Notes under the pieces: model-generated
Told to the model about the DNA's origin: nothing
Databases searched by the model: none
What the model saw: only the letters and a program-made list of their open reading frames with translations
Source of the DNA: OLB9 sp041392785
Lineage (GTDB): Bacteria > Bacteroidota > Bacteroidia > Chitinophagales > Saprospiraceae
Reading direction: 5' to 3'
Length of the DNA: 64,000 nt
NCBI GenBank assembly: GCA_041392785.1
Contig: JAWKLK010000011.1
Span: 62,001 to 126,000, forward strand
In this document: one piece after another, positions 20,696-30,393 of the stretch
Layout of the letters: each line of letters begins with the position of its first letter
How positions within the stretch are numbered: position 1 is the first letter of the stretch
Translations under genes and position numbers: made by a program

Positions 20696-21469
20696 TTACA
20701 TGTCAATCCTGCCAGATCTATCAATAAAATTACTGCCTGCCTGCTGGGTGGCCATCATAAGCACATTTTGAATATTTACATGCTTTGGCCTAGTCACAAT
20801 AAAATGTATCATTTCTGCTACATCTTTTGAATTCAATGGTGTGAAGTCTTCATAGATTTTTGATTTAACTTCATCTCCACTGAATCTCACTAATGCAAAC
20901 TCAGTTTCCTCGACATGACCTGGTGATACCTGACTCACGCGTATATTATGCTTAAACAGATCCAAACGCATGGACTTAGTTAAAGCATCGACAGCAAACT
21001 TTGTAGCAGAATACACATTCCCATTCGGATACACATCAAAACCTGCTGTAGAGCAAATGTTGACAATATGACCTCTTTTGCGTTCTACCATTCCGGGAGT
21101 TACAAGTTTTGAAATATGCAATATGCCTTTTATATTCGTGTCTATCATTTCATTCCATGCAGTCAAATCTCCTTCATGGATGGGTGTCAAGCCACGAGCT
21201 AGGCCAGCATTATTCACGAGGATATCAATATTTTGTTTTTCTTTTGAAAGACTATTCCAAGTCTTTTCGGCCTGATCAAAGTCTCTGATATCAAATGTCA
21301 ATGGTGTAATATGTATAGCATACTTTTGTTGGAGAGTGGAAGCAAGTTCTTCCAATTTCTCTTTCCGCCTACCTGTAATGATTAGATTGAAACCACTCTT
21401 GGCAAAAATTTTGGCGGTAGCCTGACCTATGCCTGATGTTGCGCCTGTGATTAAAGCTAAAGTATTCAC
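20696..21469 (-). CDS. Short-chain dehydrogenase/reductase
   Basis: A classical SDR of 257 residues: dinucleotide motif TGATSGIG (8-15), NNAG (86-89) and a catalytic set with S140, Y153 and K157 in the YSATK context. It resembles the YdfG group (3-hydroxy acid or serine dehydrogenase, NADP-dependent). R34/R35 after the second strand (ITGRR) favour NADP(H). The substrate is not determined by sequence. It is 12 bp downstream of the TlpA-like gene and probably co-transcribed with it. The start ATG is the only sensible one. Confidence 0.92.
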   Translation of the reverse strand: MNTLALITGATSGIGQATAKIFAKSGFNLIITGRRKEKLEELASTLQQKYAIHITPLTFDIRDFDQAEKTWNSLSKEKQNIDILVNNAGLARGLTPIHEGDLTAWNEMIDTNIKGILHISKLVTPGMVERKRGHIVNICSTAGFDVYPNGNVYSATKFAVDALTKSMRLDLFKHNIRVSQVSPGHVEETEFALVRFSGDEVKSKIYEDFTPLNSKDVAEMIHFIVTRPKHVNIQNVLMMATQQAGSNFIDRSGRIDM

Positions 21470-21481
21470 TTTGAATTATAA

Positions 21482-22777
21482 TTATTTTAGTTTTTGAAGA
21501 TTGCGCTCAAATGTCTTTTGAAAATCATCATAATGTGGGGTTGCAGGACCTGAAAATCCAGTATGTACACTCCTGATAATATTATTTTTATCTACCATAA
21601 TCAAAGTAGGATACGAAATAAGGGTATCAAGCCAGGGTAAGGCTTCCATAGACTTTTTCTTATTGTAGTATCCGCCATACAGTACTTCACTGTTGATGCC
21701 CATTTTATTTTTAAATCGATTCAATGCGTTTAATGACCTTAGGGTATCTTCATATCTTTCGAAGCCAATGCTTATAATTGGAATATATTCATCACTATTT
21801 TTAGTAAAGTAATCTTGAAGGAACACTGTTTCATCCATACAATTTGGACACCACGTACCAAAGATTTGAATTATTTTTGGTTTTCCATTATATCTTTCGT
21901 CATTCAAGCTGACAACTTGCCCTTCAGAATTTAGAAACGAAAATTGGATAGGTTCATTCTCCTTATATTTTGTCATACTATAAGGATCTTTTAATGCACT
22001 AAACTTTGATTTTTTTCCTTCCCAAGTGACAGAATAATGGGTGCCCGATCTGAAAGCTCCGTTTATGGTTCCATCCGGAAGCATCTTTCCTGAAAACCAA
22101 AACGCATGAGCCCCATCAAATGCAGACATATACATTTTGTCACCGCTCACCAATCCTTCTAGATATCTGTAATCACCAGTTTCTGTCATAAAGGTTCCTG
22201 TCAATTTACTTCCTTCTTGTTTAAAGTAAGCATCCGCAAGATATTCTTCAGGATTACTAGGATCAAATATACAAGACCATTGACCGTCAAAGTTGCTCAA
22301 CGGCTCAGAAGGCACCATATCAAAACGCATCTTATTGCCATGAACCGCTTTGAAAGGTATGGCATATTTATCCTTGTAATTGACAACCCAATCACCTTCC
22401 ATGACACCATCTTCATAAATGGCTTTAATATAACTATCATAAATATCAAAATGAAAGAGTAAAGTATCTTTGGCTGTCTGGATATCCCTACCAAATTCAA
22501 TGTGAGTCACTTCTATTTTTTCAACTCCATTATAAATAGTCATGATCAAACTTGAATCTGAATCATAACTTATGTCAAAATTAAATGGAAGTTCAGACTC
22601 CCTGTCAAACTTTTTTTCTATATCTCTATCATCACCATACTTTATGCTCGGCTGTCTGTCTAGAAGCAATACCCCTCTCCAAATGCCAGGTGGAAGTTTT
22701 GAAAAGGTCTTATAAGGCTGAACACAACCAAATGAACCTATTACAAGAAAGAAAAATAAAATGTAATAAATTCTCAT
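21482..22777 (-). CDS. TlpA-like thioredoxin-fold lipoprotein
   Basis: I choose the ATG at 22777, eight codons inside the longer frame, because it starts the lipoprotein signal MRIYYILFFFLVIGSFGC and avoids overlap with the upstream gene. After the lipid-anchored Cys comes a beta-rich N-terminal region of about 280 residues. A TlpA/AhpC-TSA-like thioredoxin domain follows with the active-site motif GTWCPNCMDE and the cis-Pro region SYPTLIMVD. Such proteins reduce or isomerise disulfides outside the inner membrane. The long N-terminal part matches the domain layout of Bacteroidota TlpA-like proteins. It is eight bases after the preceding gene and 12 bp before the SDR gene. Confidence 0.87.
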   Translation of the reverse strand: MRIYYILFFFLVIGSFGCVQPYKTFSKLPPGIWRGVLLLDRQPSIKYGDDRDIEKKFDRESELPFNFDISYDSDSSLIMTIYNGVEKIEVTHIEFGRDIQTAKDTLLFHFDIYDSYIKAIYEDGVMEGDWVVNYKDKYAIPFKAVHGNKMRFDMVPSEPLSNFDGQWSCIFDPSNPEEYLADAYFKQEGSKLTGTFMTETGDYRYLEGLVSGDKMYMSAFDGAHAFWFSGKMLPDGTINGAFRSGTHYSVTWEGKKSKFSALKDPYSMTKYKENEPIQFSFLNSEGQVVSLNDERYNGKPKIIQIFGTWCPNCMDETVFLQDYFTKNSDEYIPIISIGFERYEDTLRSLNALNRFKNKMGINSEVLYGGYYNKKKSMEALPWLDTLISYPTLIMVDKNNIIRSVHTGFSGPATPHYDDFQKTFERNLQKLK

Positions 22778-22784
22778 AGTGTAT

Positions 22785-23312
22785 TTATTCACTTTTTTCA
22801 CCTACAAAATTATCTTCTTTATTCTTAAATAAAATATTGAATGTGGTCAAGCTGCCATAAATTCTCGTAATATATTGCTGGAGATTTATTTTTTCTTCTT
22901 CATCAAGCTTACTTGCATTGATCCTTTGTTCCATTACACGAAGCCTATCTCTCACCATGATAATCTTGTGAAAAAAAGTATCTACTGGAATCTCTTTAGG
23001 TTTTAGTGATGGATCATCTGGTTGTAATATCATCTTACCATGTCTCCATTTATCACCCAACGGAACGACTTCCGTAATATCAGACCATGCACGCAATATC
23101 TTCATCAATGACTTTTCTGCTTCCGAAAAACTCACTTGGTCTACCGGAGTAATTCTTTCTACGACTGTCCATGCGGAATACTCTTTTCCTACCAATTTAA
23201 TGCCATAAGTTATAAAACAAACAGAATAGGCGGCTACATCGATTCCAATTACAACTCCATCGCCAAATGCGGGATGTTTCACTCGAGAACCTACACCTAA
23301 AATACCTTCCAT
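22785..23312 (-). CDS. Uncharacterised protein with N-terminal SH3-like motif
   Basis: 175 residues. Residues 5-50 (GVGSRVKHPAFGDGVVIGID) resemble the small SH3-like barrel found at the C-terminus of UvrD/PcrA helicases. The rest is helical with no known catalytic motif. No signal peptide. It is the first gene of a minus-strand unit with the TlpA-like and SDR genes and diverges from dapB across about 150 bp. I recall such proteins as hypothetical in Saprospiria; the function is unknown. Confidence 0.8.
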   Translation of the reverse strand: MEGILGVGSRVKHPAFGDGVVIGIDVAAYSVCFITYGIKLVGKEYSAWTVVERITPVDQVSFSEAEKSLMKILRAWSDITEVVPLGDKWRHGKMILQPDDPSLKPKEIPVDTFFHKIIMVRDRLRVMEQRINASKLDEEEKINLQQYITRIYGSLTTFNILFKNKEDNFVGEKSE

Positions 23313-23435
23313 ATTATCTAATCCATTTAAAAATCAAGGACAAATATCAATATTTTTATTTTAATATAATCAAATAATTCAATTTTTTTATACAATAATA
23401 TTCTAAAAATAAAGGCAATTTACATGCATTCGTTG

Positions 23436-23443
23436 TAAATTTG
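23436..23443 (+). promoter_or_regulatory. Bacteroidota-type -7 element upstream of dapB
   Basis: TAAATTTG matches the TAnnTTTG consensus and lies 21 bp before the dapB ATG. The -33 element is weak. Confidence 0.45.
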
Positions 23444-23464
23444 TCCAAATAAAGTCATAATATA

Positions 23465-24187
23465 ATGAATATTGCATTAATCGGTTATGGTAAAATGGGT
23501 AAAGCTATCGATGCCATAGCCGTAGAAAGAGGCCACACCATAACATGTAAAATATCCAGCAAGAATTTATCCGAACTGAATCCTGTGGCACTCAAATGGG
23601 CTGATGTGGCTATCGAGTTTTCATCACCGGATGCAGCTTTGGACAATGTAAAAATCTGTCTTGAGGCAGGTGTACCCGTGGTTTGTGGCACTACTGGATG
23701 GCTCAATAAAATAAAAGAAATACACCAACTTTGCCATGAAAAAGATGGTGCATTTTTACACGCATCCAATTTTAGTCTTGGTGTCAATATCTTTTTTAAG
23801 CTAAATACTTACCTTGCAAAATTGATGGATGGCTTTGATAATTATAATGTAAATATTAAAGAAATTCATCATACTCAAAAAATTGATTCCCCAAGTGGTA
23901 CAGCGATACATTTGGCAGATGATATCATTAAAAATATAGAAAGGAAAAAAGTTTGGACCATCGGAAGTACAGATAAAGATCCGAACAGGACCATTCATAT
24001 AGATAGTGAACGACGTGACCCTGTGCCAGGTACCCATATAGTCCAATTCACTTCCGATATCGATGATATTTCAATAATGCATGAAGCTAAGTCTAGAGCA
24101 GGATTCGCCATGGGAGCTATGCTTGCGGCAGAATGGATACAAGGTAAAAAAGGTATCTTCAGTATGGATGATGTATTAGAGCTGTAA
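23465..24187 (+). CDS. dapB: 4-hydroxy-tetrahydrodipicolinate reductase
   Basis: 240 residues of usual length. It has the nucleotide-binding motif IGYGKMGKA (6-14), GTTGW (75-79), and the catalytic stretch IKEIHHTQKIDSPSGTA with H135/H136 and K139. DapB reduces hydroxy-tetrahydrodipicolinate in the lysine and diaminopimelate pathway, in the cytoplasm, using NAD(P)H. It is followed after 12 bp by dnaG in the same frame, so both are probably translated from one transcript. Confidence 0.97.
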   Translation: MNIALIGYGKMGKAIDAIAVERGHTITCKISSKNLSELNPVALKWADVAIEFSSPDAALDNVKICLEAGVPVVCGTTGWLNKIKEIHQLCHEKDGAFLHASNFSLGVNIFFKLNTYLAKLMDGFDNYNVNIKEIHHTQKIDSPSGTAIHLADDIIKNIERKKVWTIGSTDKDPNRTIHIDSERRDPVPGTHIVQFTSDIDDISIMHEAKSRAGFAMGAMLAAEWIQGKKGIFSMDDVLEL

Positions 24188-24199
24188 AATTATGGATCA

Positions 24200-26140
24200 T
24201 TGATTACAAATAAATCCATCCAAGAAGTACTCGGCATTGCTAAAATAGAAGATGTGGTAGGTGATTTCGTAAACCTCAGAAGAAGAGGTGTGAATATGAT
24301 TGGCCTTTGTCCCTTCCATGATGAAAAAACACCTTCATTTACTGTCTCACCAGCTAAAAATTTATTCAAATGTTTTGGTTGCGGAAAAGGTGGTGATCCG
24401 GTGAGATTCATCATGGAACACGAGAAACTAAGTTTTCCAGAGTCAATAAAATTTCTAGGTGAAAAATATGGCGTAGAGATTGAAGAGACACAACAAACTC
24501 ATCAAGAAGTTGAACAACGACAATTGACTGATGCACTGTATATCCTTAACAACTTTGCCAAAGATCATTATGTAAACAATCTCTTCAATCATGCGCAGGG
24601 GAAAGCAATAGGTCTTTCTTATTTCAAGGAAAGAGGATTTAGAGAAAATATTATTAAAAAATTTGATCTTGGATTTGCATTAGAAAGTAGAGATGACTTA
24701 ACTACACATGCACTTGAAAAAAATTTTAATTTAGAACATCTGAAACAAGTTGGTCTTACCTCTTCTGGAAATCAGGATTTTTTACGCAATAGAGTCATTT
24801 TTACGATTCACAATCTAAGTGGTAAGATCGTAGCATTTGCAGGGAGAACACTTAGCGCTGATAAGAAAATACCTAAGTATATAAATTCTCCTGAAACGGA
24901 AATTTATTCCAAAAGGAAAGTGCTATATGGATTACATTTTGCAAAAGAAAGTATTAGGAAACATGATGAGTGCTTATTGGTAGAAGGATATACTGATGTG
25001 ATCAGCCTCCATCAAGGTGATATTCAAAATGTAGTAGCTACCTCAGGCACAGCACTCACTGACGATCAAATCAGGCTTATAAAAAGATACACCAATAATG
25101 TCTTACTGATCTATGATGGAGACCAAGCAGGCATTAATGCAGCACTGCGCGGTTTGGATTTGGTGTTACATGCTGACATGAATGTAAAATTAGTCCTATT
25201 ACCAGACGGCCATGATCCTGATTCCTATCTTTCAGCCATTGGTTCAGAGAAATTTATGTCTTATATTAAGCAGCACGCAGAGGACTTTGTATTATTTAAA
25301 ACAAATGTATTGCTCACTGAAACCAAAAATGATCCAATTGGAAAAACAAGGGCAATCAAAGACATTGTATCCACGCTAGCTAAAATAAGCGATCCTATCA
25401 AAAGGATGATGTATATAAAGCAATGCAGTGAAAAGTTTGGGATAAGTGAACAAATACTCAATAAAGAAACGAATGGTACCATAAGGGATGAGATAAAAAA
25501 ACAAAATTTAAAGTCGAGTCCACCTCCTACTGAGATCAATGAAGATGACTGGATAGCATCCAAGACTGTTTTGACAAAAGATGATCCAATATTAGTACAA
25601 AATGATGGGTACCAAGAAAAGGCTGTCGTGGAAGTGGCTTTAAATTATGGCTCTAAGATGTATGACATGGAGAAAAACATTTCTGTTGCACAATATATTA
25701 TAGAAGAAGTACGAAACATTTTAGATTTGTTTGATATTCCTTTACACATGTTGATTTTGAAAGAGATCGAAGAAATTCTAGCATCACAAGGTGTTTTTGA
25801 TGTACAATATTTTATCGGCCACAAAAATGATGATATTAGACAATTCACAATTACAAGTCTATCTGAGAAATATACTTATGCAGATTGGGAAGCGAAGGGC
25901 ATGTACCTCCAAACACAAAAAATGCCTGATCAAAACTATATCAATGATTGTAATAATGCATTACTGCGACTAAAATTTAAAAAAGCGAAAAAAATTATTC
26001 TTAAGCTAGAAGAGTATTTCAAACAAGCCAATGACAATTCTCGAGATTCTGAAGAATACCTGCTCAATGTAAAGGTGTATCAAGAATTATTATTACGAAG
26101 AAATGCCATGGCACACCAATTAGGAACTGTAACTTTTTAA
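24200..26140 (+). CDS. dnaG: DNA primase
   Basis: 646 residues. N-terminal zinc finger C37/H40/C58/C61 (GLCPFH, FKCFGCGKGG), the DnaG N-terminal domain, TOPRIM domain (CLLVEGYTDVISLH; LIYDGDQAGINAA) and a C-terminal DnaB-binding part. It makes RNA primers at the replication fork. The start is probably TTG at 24200: the only upstream codons in this frame are AAT TAT GGA TCA after the dapB stop. The family normally begins with Met-Ile just before (S/K)xxIQE, which fits exactly. Short spacing to dapB and rsmE suggests one operon. Confidence 0.96.
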   Translation: MITNKSIQEVLGIAKIEDVVGDFVNLRRRGVNMIGLCPFHDEKTPSFTVSPAKNLFKCFGCGKGGDPVRFIMEHEKLSFPESIKFLGEKYGVEIEETQQTHQEVEQRQLTDALYILNNFAKDHYVNNLFNHAQGKAIGLSYFKERGFRENIIKKFDLGFALESRDDLTTHALEKNFNLEHLKQVGLTSSGNQDFLRNRVIFTIHNLSGKIVAFAGRTLSADKKIPKYINSPETEIYSKRKVLYGLHFAKESIRKHDECLLVEGYTDVISLHQGDIQNVVATSGTALTDDQIRLIKRYTNNVLLIYDGDQAGINAALRGLDLVLHADMNVKLVLLPDGHDPDSYLSAIGSEKFMSYIKQHAEDFVLFKTNVLLTETKNDPIGKTRAIKDIVSTLAKISDPIKRMMYIKQCSEKFGISEQILNKETNGTIRDEIKKQNLKSSPPPTEINEDDWIASKTVLTKDDPILVQNDGYQEKAVVEVALNYGSKMYDMEKNISVAQYIIEEVRNILDLFDIPLHMLILKEIEEILASQGVFDVQYFIGHKNDDIRQFTITSLSEKYTYADWEAKGMYLQTQKMPDQNYINDCNNALLRLKFKKAKKIILKLEEYFKQANDNSRDSEEYLLNVKVYQELLLRRNAMAHQLGTVTF

Positions 26141-26145
26141 CACGT

Positions 26146-26841
26146 ATGCATACATTTTATGCTGATATTATAGGAGAAGAAGTCTGTCTCATCGGTGAAG
26201 AGCACAAACATTGTAGCACTGTCATGCGCAGTAAAGTAGGTGATACTATCATCGTTTTTGATGGAAAAGGAAGTAAAGCAGAATGTGAAATTATAAAAAT
26301 ATCAAAATCTGAAACCATCTGTTCTCTTATTCAAAAAGTAAGGCTTTCTGATATACCTGCACCTAGCTTAGGCATATGTCCTACAAAGAATAATGCTAGA
26401 TTAGAATGGTGCATAGAAAAAGCTACTGAAATAGGCACCAAAGAAATTATAATTTTCAAGTCTGAAAGGTCTGAAAAGATGTTTACAAAATTGGATCGCC
26501 TTCACAAGATTGTCATCAGTGCCGCTAAGCAATCCGGCAACCTATTTTTACCCAAAATCACTGTCTTGAATGATTTGAAAACATTGATTGGAGTGACTGA
26601 TCACTATACTTCAAAATTTATTGCGCATTGTCATCAAGCACCTATTTCAATTACAGATACACCTATACATTCTGATGCAATCATATTAATAGGTCCAGAA
26701 GGTGATTTTACGGAAGATGAAATCCTACTTTGCGAAAAAAATAATTATAAGTCGGTACACCTTGGGGCAAGCAGGCTGAGGACTGAGACTGCAGCTATTG
26801 TCGCATTGACATTGATGCAGTTTAGTGTAAACAAAGTTTGA
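26146..26841 (+). CDS. rsmE: 16S rRNA (uracil-1498-N3)-methyltransferase
   Basis: 231 residues with the RsmE pattern: an N-terminal PUA-like domain (MHTFYADIIGE..., HCSTVMRSKVGD), then a SPOUT methyltransferase domain (EWCIEKATEIGTKEI, LIGPEGDFTEDEI, HLGASRLRTETAA). It methylates U1498 in the small-subunit decoding region using S-adenosylmethionine. It starts five bases after dnaG and converges with rpoD, the two stops being five bases apart with no separate terminator visible. Confidence 0.96.
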   Translation: MHTFYADIIGEEVCLIGEEHKHCSTVMRSKVGDTIIVFDGKGSKAECEIIKISKSETICSLIQKVRLSDIPAPSLGICPTKNNARLEWCIEKATEIGTKEIIIFKSERSEKMFTKLDRLHKIVISAAKQSGNLFLPKITVLNDLKTLIGVTDHYTSKFIAHCHQAPISITDTPIHSDAIILIGPEGDFTEDEILLCEKNNYKSVHLGASRLRTETAAIVALTLMQFSVNKV

Positions 26842-26846
26842 ACAAC

Positions 26847-27716
26847 TTATATACCTAGATAATTTTTTAATAATTTGCTTCTATTCACTGAACGCAACTT
26901 ATTGATTGCCTTATCTTTAATTTGTCTAACCCTCTCTCTTGTGAGACCAAATTTGTCTCCGATATCTTCCAAAGACATCGGATGTTCTATACCTATGCCA
27001 AAGTACAATTTTATGACATCAGCTTGCCTATCTGTGAGTGTACTCAATGATCTTTCAATCTCTCGCCTTAGCGATTCTTTATACTCAAGGGCAGCATCTG
27101 TATCAGGCGTACTGTTATTTTCCAAAACATCAAGTAATGAATTATCTTCCCCATCTATAAATGGAGCATCCATTGAAACGTGTCTCGCAGCTACGCCTAA
27201 TGTTGTTTCCACTTCTTCGGTTGGAATTTCAAGTAACTCAGCAAGTTCTTCAGGTGATGGCTCACGTTCAAACTCTTGTTCAAGTTCCGAAAAAGCTCTA
27301 TTTATCTTATTTAATGAACCAACTTTATTAAGTGGCAATCGCACAATCCTAGATTGCTCTGCCAATGCTTGCAAAATGGATTGTCTGATCCACCACACAG
27401 CATAAGAAATAAACTTAAAACCACGTGTCTCATCAAATCTTTGAGCAGCTTTTATCAAACCTAGGTTTCCCTCATTGATCAAGTCACTTAATGACAAACC
27501 TTGATTTTGGTATTGTTTTGCTACAGAGACCACAAATCTAAGGTTCGCTTTTGTAAGTTTTTCCAGTGCTTCCTGATCACCTTCTTTAATCTTTTGCGCT
27601 AAATCTACTTCTTCTTCTGGTGTCAATAAATCCACTTTGCCAATCTCCTGAAGGTACTTTTCTAGTGATTGACTCTCGCGATTAGTGATAGATTTGGTTA
27701 TCTTAAGCTGTCTCAT
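26847..27716 (-). CDS. rpoD: RNA polymerase primary sigma factor
   Basis: 289 residues, the short Bacteroidota form lacking a long region 1.1. Region 1.2 (LEKYLQEIGKVDLLTPEEE), region 2 (ANLRFVVSVAKQYQNQGLSL, YAVWWIRQSI), region 3 and region 4 (MSLEDIGDKFGLTRERVRQI) are all present. It directs RNA polymerase to housekeeping promoters; in this phylum those carry TTG and TAnnTTTG elements, as seen before some genes here. Confidence 0.97.
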   Translation of the reverse strand: MRQLKITKSITNRESQSLEKYLQEIGKVDLLTPEEEVDLAQKIKEGDQEALEKLTKANLRFVVSVAKQYQNQGLSLSDLINEGNLGLIKAAQRFDETRGFKFISYAVWWIRQSILQALAEQSRIVRLPLNKVGSLNKINRAFSELEQEFEREPSPEELAELLEIPTEEVETTLGVAARHVSMDAPFIDGEDNSLLDVLENNSTPDTDAALEYKESLRREIERSLSTLTDRQADVIKLYFGIGIEHPMSLEDIGDKFGLTRERVRQIKDKAINKLRSVNRSKLLKNYLGI

Positions 27717-28018
27717 TAAGGATATTTAATATTATAATACACTTACGGTATTTTAAAAAAAGCCGCAAAGTTAAAATTTCTTAACAAATAAATTTAAAAT
27801 AGAAAATAGAATGCTGAAAAAGACTATTTGTTTAGGAAATAAAAACTTTTTTTTCCAAATTGCTAAAAAAGGTAGTAATTATGGCAAAAATTAGAGATTC
27901 TTCAAATTCTGACGAATATTTTTAATAATAAAAAATTAAAAATGCAGTTTTCTTTTGACTTTAATAGAATTTCTTTTTTATTGCGACTTTTTTAATAGCA
28001 AACTAAACATAGATCCTT
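27717..28018. other. Intergenic between divergent rpoD and START-like gene
   Basis: About 300 bp of AT-rich DNA that must hold both promoters. No open frame or RNA gene recognised. Confidence 0.5.
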
Positions 28019-28399
28019 ATGACAAGGGTTAAGATTGACTTAGAATATATATTTAAAGCATCCCCAGCCATCGTTTATAGCTTTATCACCACACCTGCAT
28101 GTTTGGTCCGTTGGTATTGTGATGAAGTAGATATCACGAATGATGTATATAGGTTTTTTTGGACAGGAAGTTCTGAAACTGCCTACATGATCGATGATAT
28201 CGAGGAGGAAAGAGTAAGGTTCAGGTGGAAGAATGCACCTGATGCCGATGAATATCTTGAATTCAGAATGTATAAATCAGATATAACAAATGAAACCATA
28301 CTTGAGATAACAGACTTTTGTGACGCAGATGAAAAAGAAGAGACTCAAGATTTATGGGATAGTTATATGACTGAATTGCGCAAAGAAAGTGGCGGATAA
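28019..28399 (+). CDS. START-like domain protein
   Basis: 126 residues matching the small START-like (SRPBCC-type) family of Bacteroidota: LEYIFKASPAIVYSFITTPA, LVRWYCDEVDI, FFWTGSSETAYMIDDIEEER and RFRWKNAPDADEYLEFRM. The fold forms a hydrophobic pocket, but ligand and function are not known. No signal peptide, so cytoplasmic. It is followed after about 50 bp by the THUMP methyltransferase gene. Confidence 0.9.
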   Translation: MTRVKIDLEYIFKASPAIVYSFITTPACLVRWYCDEVDITNDVYRFFWTGSSETAYMIDDIEEERVRFRWKNAPDADEYLEFRMYKSDITNETILEITDFCDADEKEETQDLWDSYMTELRKESGG

Positions 28400-28452
28400 A
28401 TTCAAGTCAAGTATGACTTTCTTGATTTTCATACTTTCACATAGTATATTTT

Positions 28453-29649
28453 ATGCTCACTGAATTATCAGATACTAAAAGTACTTATCAATGTTTAGGT
28501 AAAACATTGGAAGGTTTAGAAGATATTCTTGAGAAGGAATTACATGGGATAGGAATTGAGAAAACTGATAAACTGACTCGAGCCGTGGCGTTTGAAGCCA
28601 CCCTCAATCAAATTTATAAAGCCAATATTCTTGTACGAACATGCTTGAAGATTCTAGTAGTCCTTGAAGAGTTTTTAGTGCGCAATGAACAGGATCTATA
28701 CATCAAGATAAAAGGCATGGCTTGGGAAGAATTATTCAAAATCGATCAAACTTTTGCTGTAGATTCAGTGGTCAATTCAGACTACTTTACGCATGCGAAT
28801 TTTGTAGCACTGAAAGTCAAAGATGGTATAGTGGACAGATTTAGAGAGAAATATGGAGAAAGGCCAAATATTGACAAGTATAATCCAGATTTCCAAATAC
28901 AAGTACACATAAGACAAAAAACCGTCACTATAAGCATCGATACTAGTGGTGATTCATTGCACAAACGTGGTTATCGAACTGTGCAAACAGATGCACCCCT
29001 CAATGAAGTATTGGCTGCTGGTATTGTTTTGATGTCTGACTGGGACACCCAAACCCAATTATATGATCCCATGTGCGGTAGTGCTACTTTACTGATAGAA
29101 GGTGCATTGATTGCAATGAATCTTCCACCGCAGCCCAAAGAAAGAAAATACTTGTTTATGAATTGGAAAGGATTTGACCATGCAACTTACCAAACATTAT
29201 TAGATAGTCTATATAATTCGGTAAATAAAAATCTGATGCCAAATATATCTGGTTCAGACATCTCTGCGAAAAATATAGATATAGCGAGAATCAATATTAA
29301 AAATGCGGGTTTAAATGATATTATAACTCTGCATCAGGAGGATTTTTTCTATTCAGACCCAAAAGAGCATATCTGCATCATCACCAATCCACCGTATGAC
29401 ATAAGAATCAAACACGCAGACATAGATGCCTTCTATCAACAAATCGGGGATAAATTAAAATTGTCATATACCAACAGTGTAGCATGGATTTTATGTGGTA
29501 ATTTGGAAGCAAGTAAGTTTATAGGCCTTAGGCCATCAAGAAAAATATCCTTATTGAATGGAAGCATTCCCTCAAAATTGAATAAATACGAATTGTATAA
29601 AGGCAGTAAAAAAGCTAAATATCAAAATTCTGAATCAGAAACGCACTGA
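28453..29649 (+). CDS. THUMP-domain rRNA methyltransferase, RlmL-like
   Basis: 398 residues: N-terminal ferredoxin-like and THUMP region (about 1-160; LEDILEKELHGIGIEKTDK), then a SAM-dependent methyltransferase domain (YDPMCGSATLLIEGALIAM; ITNPPYDIRIK, about residue 312). This corresponds to the N-terminal enzyme of E. coli RlmL, which makes m2G2445 in 23S rRNA; the Bacteroidota form lacks the RlmK half. It is eight bases before the next methyltransferase gene. The site it modifies is inferred from the family. Confidence 0.92.
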   Translation: MLTELSDTKSTYQCLGKTLEGLEDILEKELHGIGIEKTDKLTRAVAFEATLNQIYKANILVRTCLKILVVLEEFLVRNEQDLYIKIKGMAWEELFKIDQTFAVDSVVNSDYFTHANFVALKVKDGIVDRFREKYGERPNIDKYNPDFQIQVHIRQKTVTISIDTSGDSLHKRGYRTVQTDAPLNEVLAAGIVLMSDWDTQTQLYDPMCGSATLLIEGALIAMNLPPQPKERKYLFMNWKGFDHATYQTLLDSLYNSVNKNLMPNISGSDISAKNIDIARINIKNAGLNDIITLHQEDFFYSDPKEHICIITNPPYDIRIKHADIDAFYQQIGDKLKLSYTNSVAWILCGNLEASKFIGLRPSRKISLLNGSIPSKLNKYELYKGSKKAKYQNSESETH

Positions 29650-29657
29650 AATAAACT

Positions 29658-30389
29658 ATGCTGAACACAGAAAACACATTTCAATTCAAACAATTCACAA
29701 TACATCAGGACAAATGTGGCATGAAGGTAAATACGGATGGTGTTCTTTTAGGAGTATGGTCAGATGTGGTCTCAAAAGTTAAAATTTTGGATATTGGTAC
29801 AGGTACAGGAGTGATTGCTTTGATTTTAGCTCAAAAAAAACCAGAAGCAATGATTACCGGAATCGATATTGATGAAAATGCATGTCTTCAAGCTTATGAA
29901 AATTTTCGAGAATCCCCCTTCAAAGATCGATTGGAGTGTACCTGCTCATCTATCCAGGATTTTGCGATACAGTCAGAACAAACCTTTGATTTGATTATTT
30001 CAAACCCTCCATTTTTTTCTGGAGGCACTTTTTCATTGAATGAAAATAAGGCTAATGTGAGACATACTATAAAACTGCCTCATTCTGATTTGTTGCGTAG
30101 TGTCAAGCGATTACTGAAGCCTGATGGCCATTTTGACCTCATCCTACCCTACATTGAAGGATTAAAGTTTATTGAAATGGCTAGATCTTATGATTTATAT
30201 CTCCAAACACAAACAAATGTCATTTCAAAGCCAAAAAATGGTATTGAAAGATTATTACTCCGATTCGGTAATATACCACGTGAAAAACAAGAAAATACCC
30301 TATTAATCCAAGAAGAACATCATAAGGTCAATGAATATACAGATGCTTACACACAAATGGTACAACCGTTCTACCCTTTTCTACCTTAG
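29658..30389 (+). CDS. tRNA1(Val) (adenine-37-N6)-methyltransferase-like
   Basis: 243 residues with FKQFTIHQDKCGMKVNTDGV at the N-terminus, motif I DIGTGTGVIALILAQ and the amino-methyltransferase motif NPPFF (about residue 116). This is the YfiC/TrmN6 pattern, an enzyme making m6A37 in tRNA1(Val). It is cytoplasmic. It is co-transcribed with the RlmL-like gene and converges on lptE with a four-base gap. Confidence 0.9.
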   Translation: MLNTENTFQFKQFTIHQDKCGMKVNTDGVLLGVWSDVVSKVKILDIGTGTGVIALILAQKKPEAMITGIDIDENACLQAYENFRESPFKDRLECTCSSIQDFAIQSEQTFDLIISNPPFFSGGTFSLNENKANVRHTIKLPHSDLLRSVKRLLKPDGHFDLILPYIEGLKFIEMARSYDLYLQTQTNVISKPKNGIERLLLRFGNIPREKQENTLLIQEEHHKVNEYTDAYTQMVQPFYPFLP

Positions 30390-30393
30390 CAGT

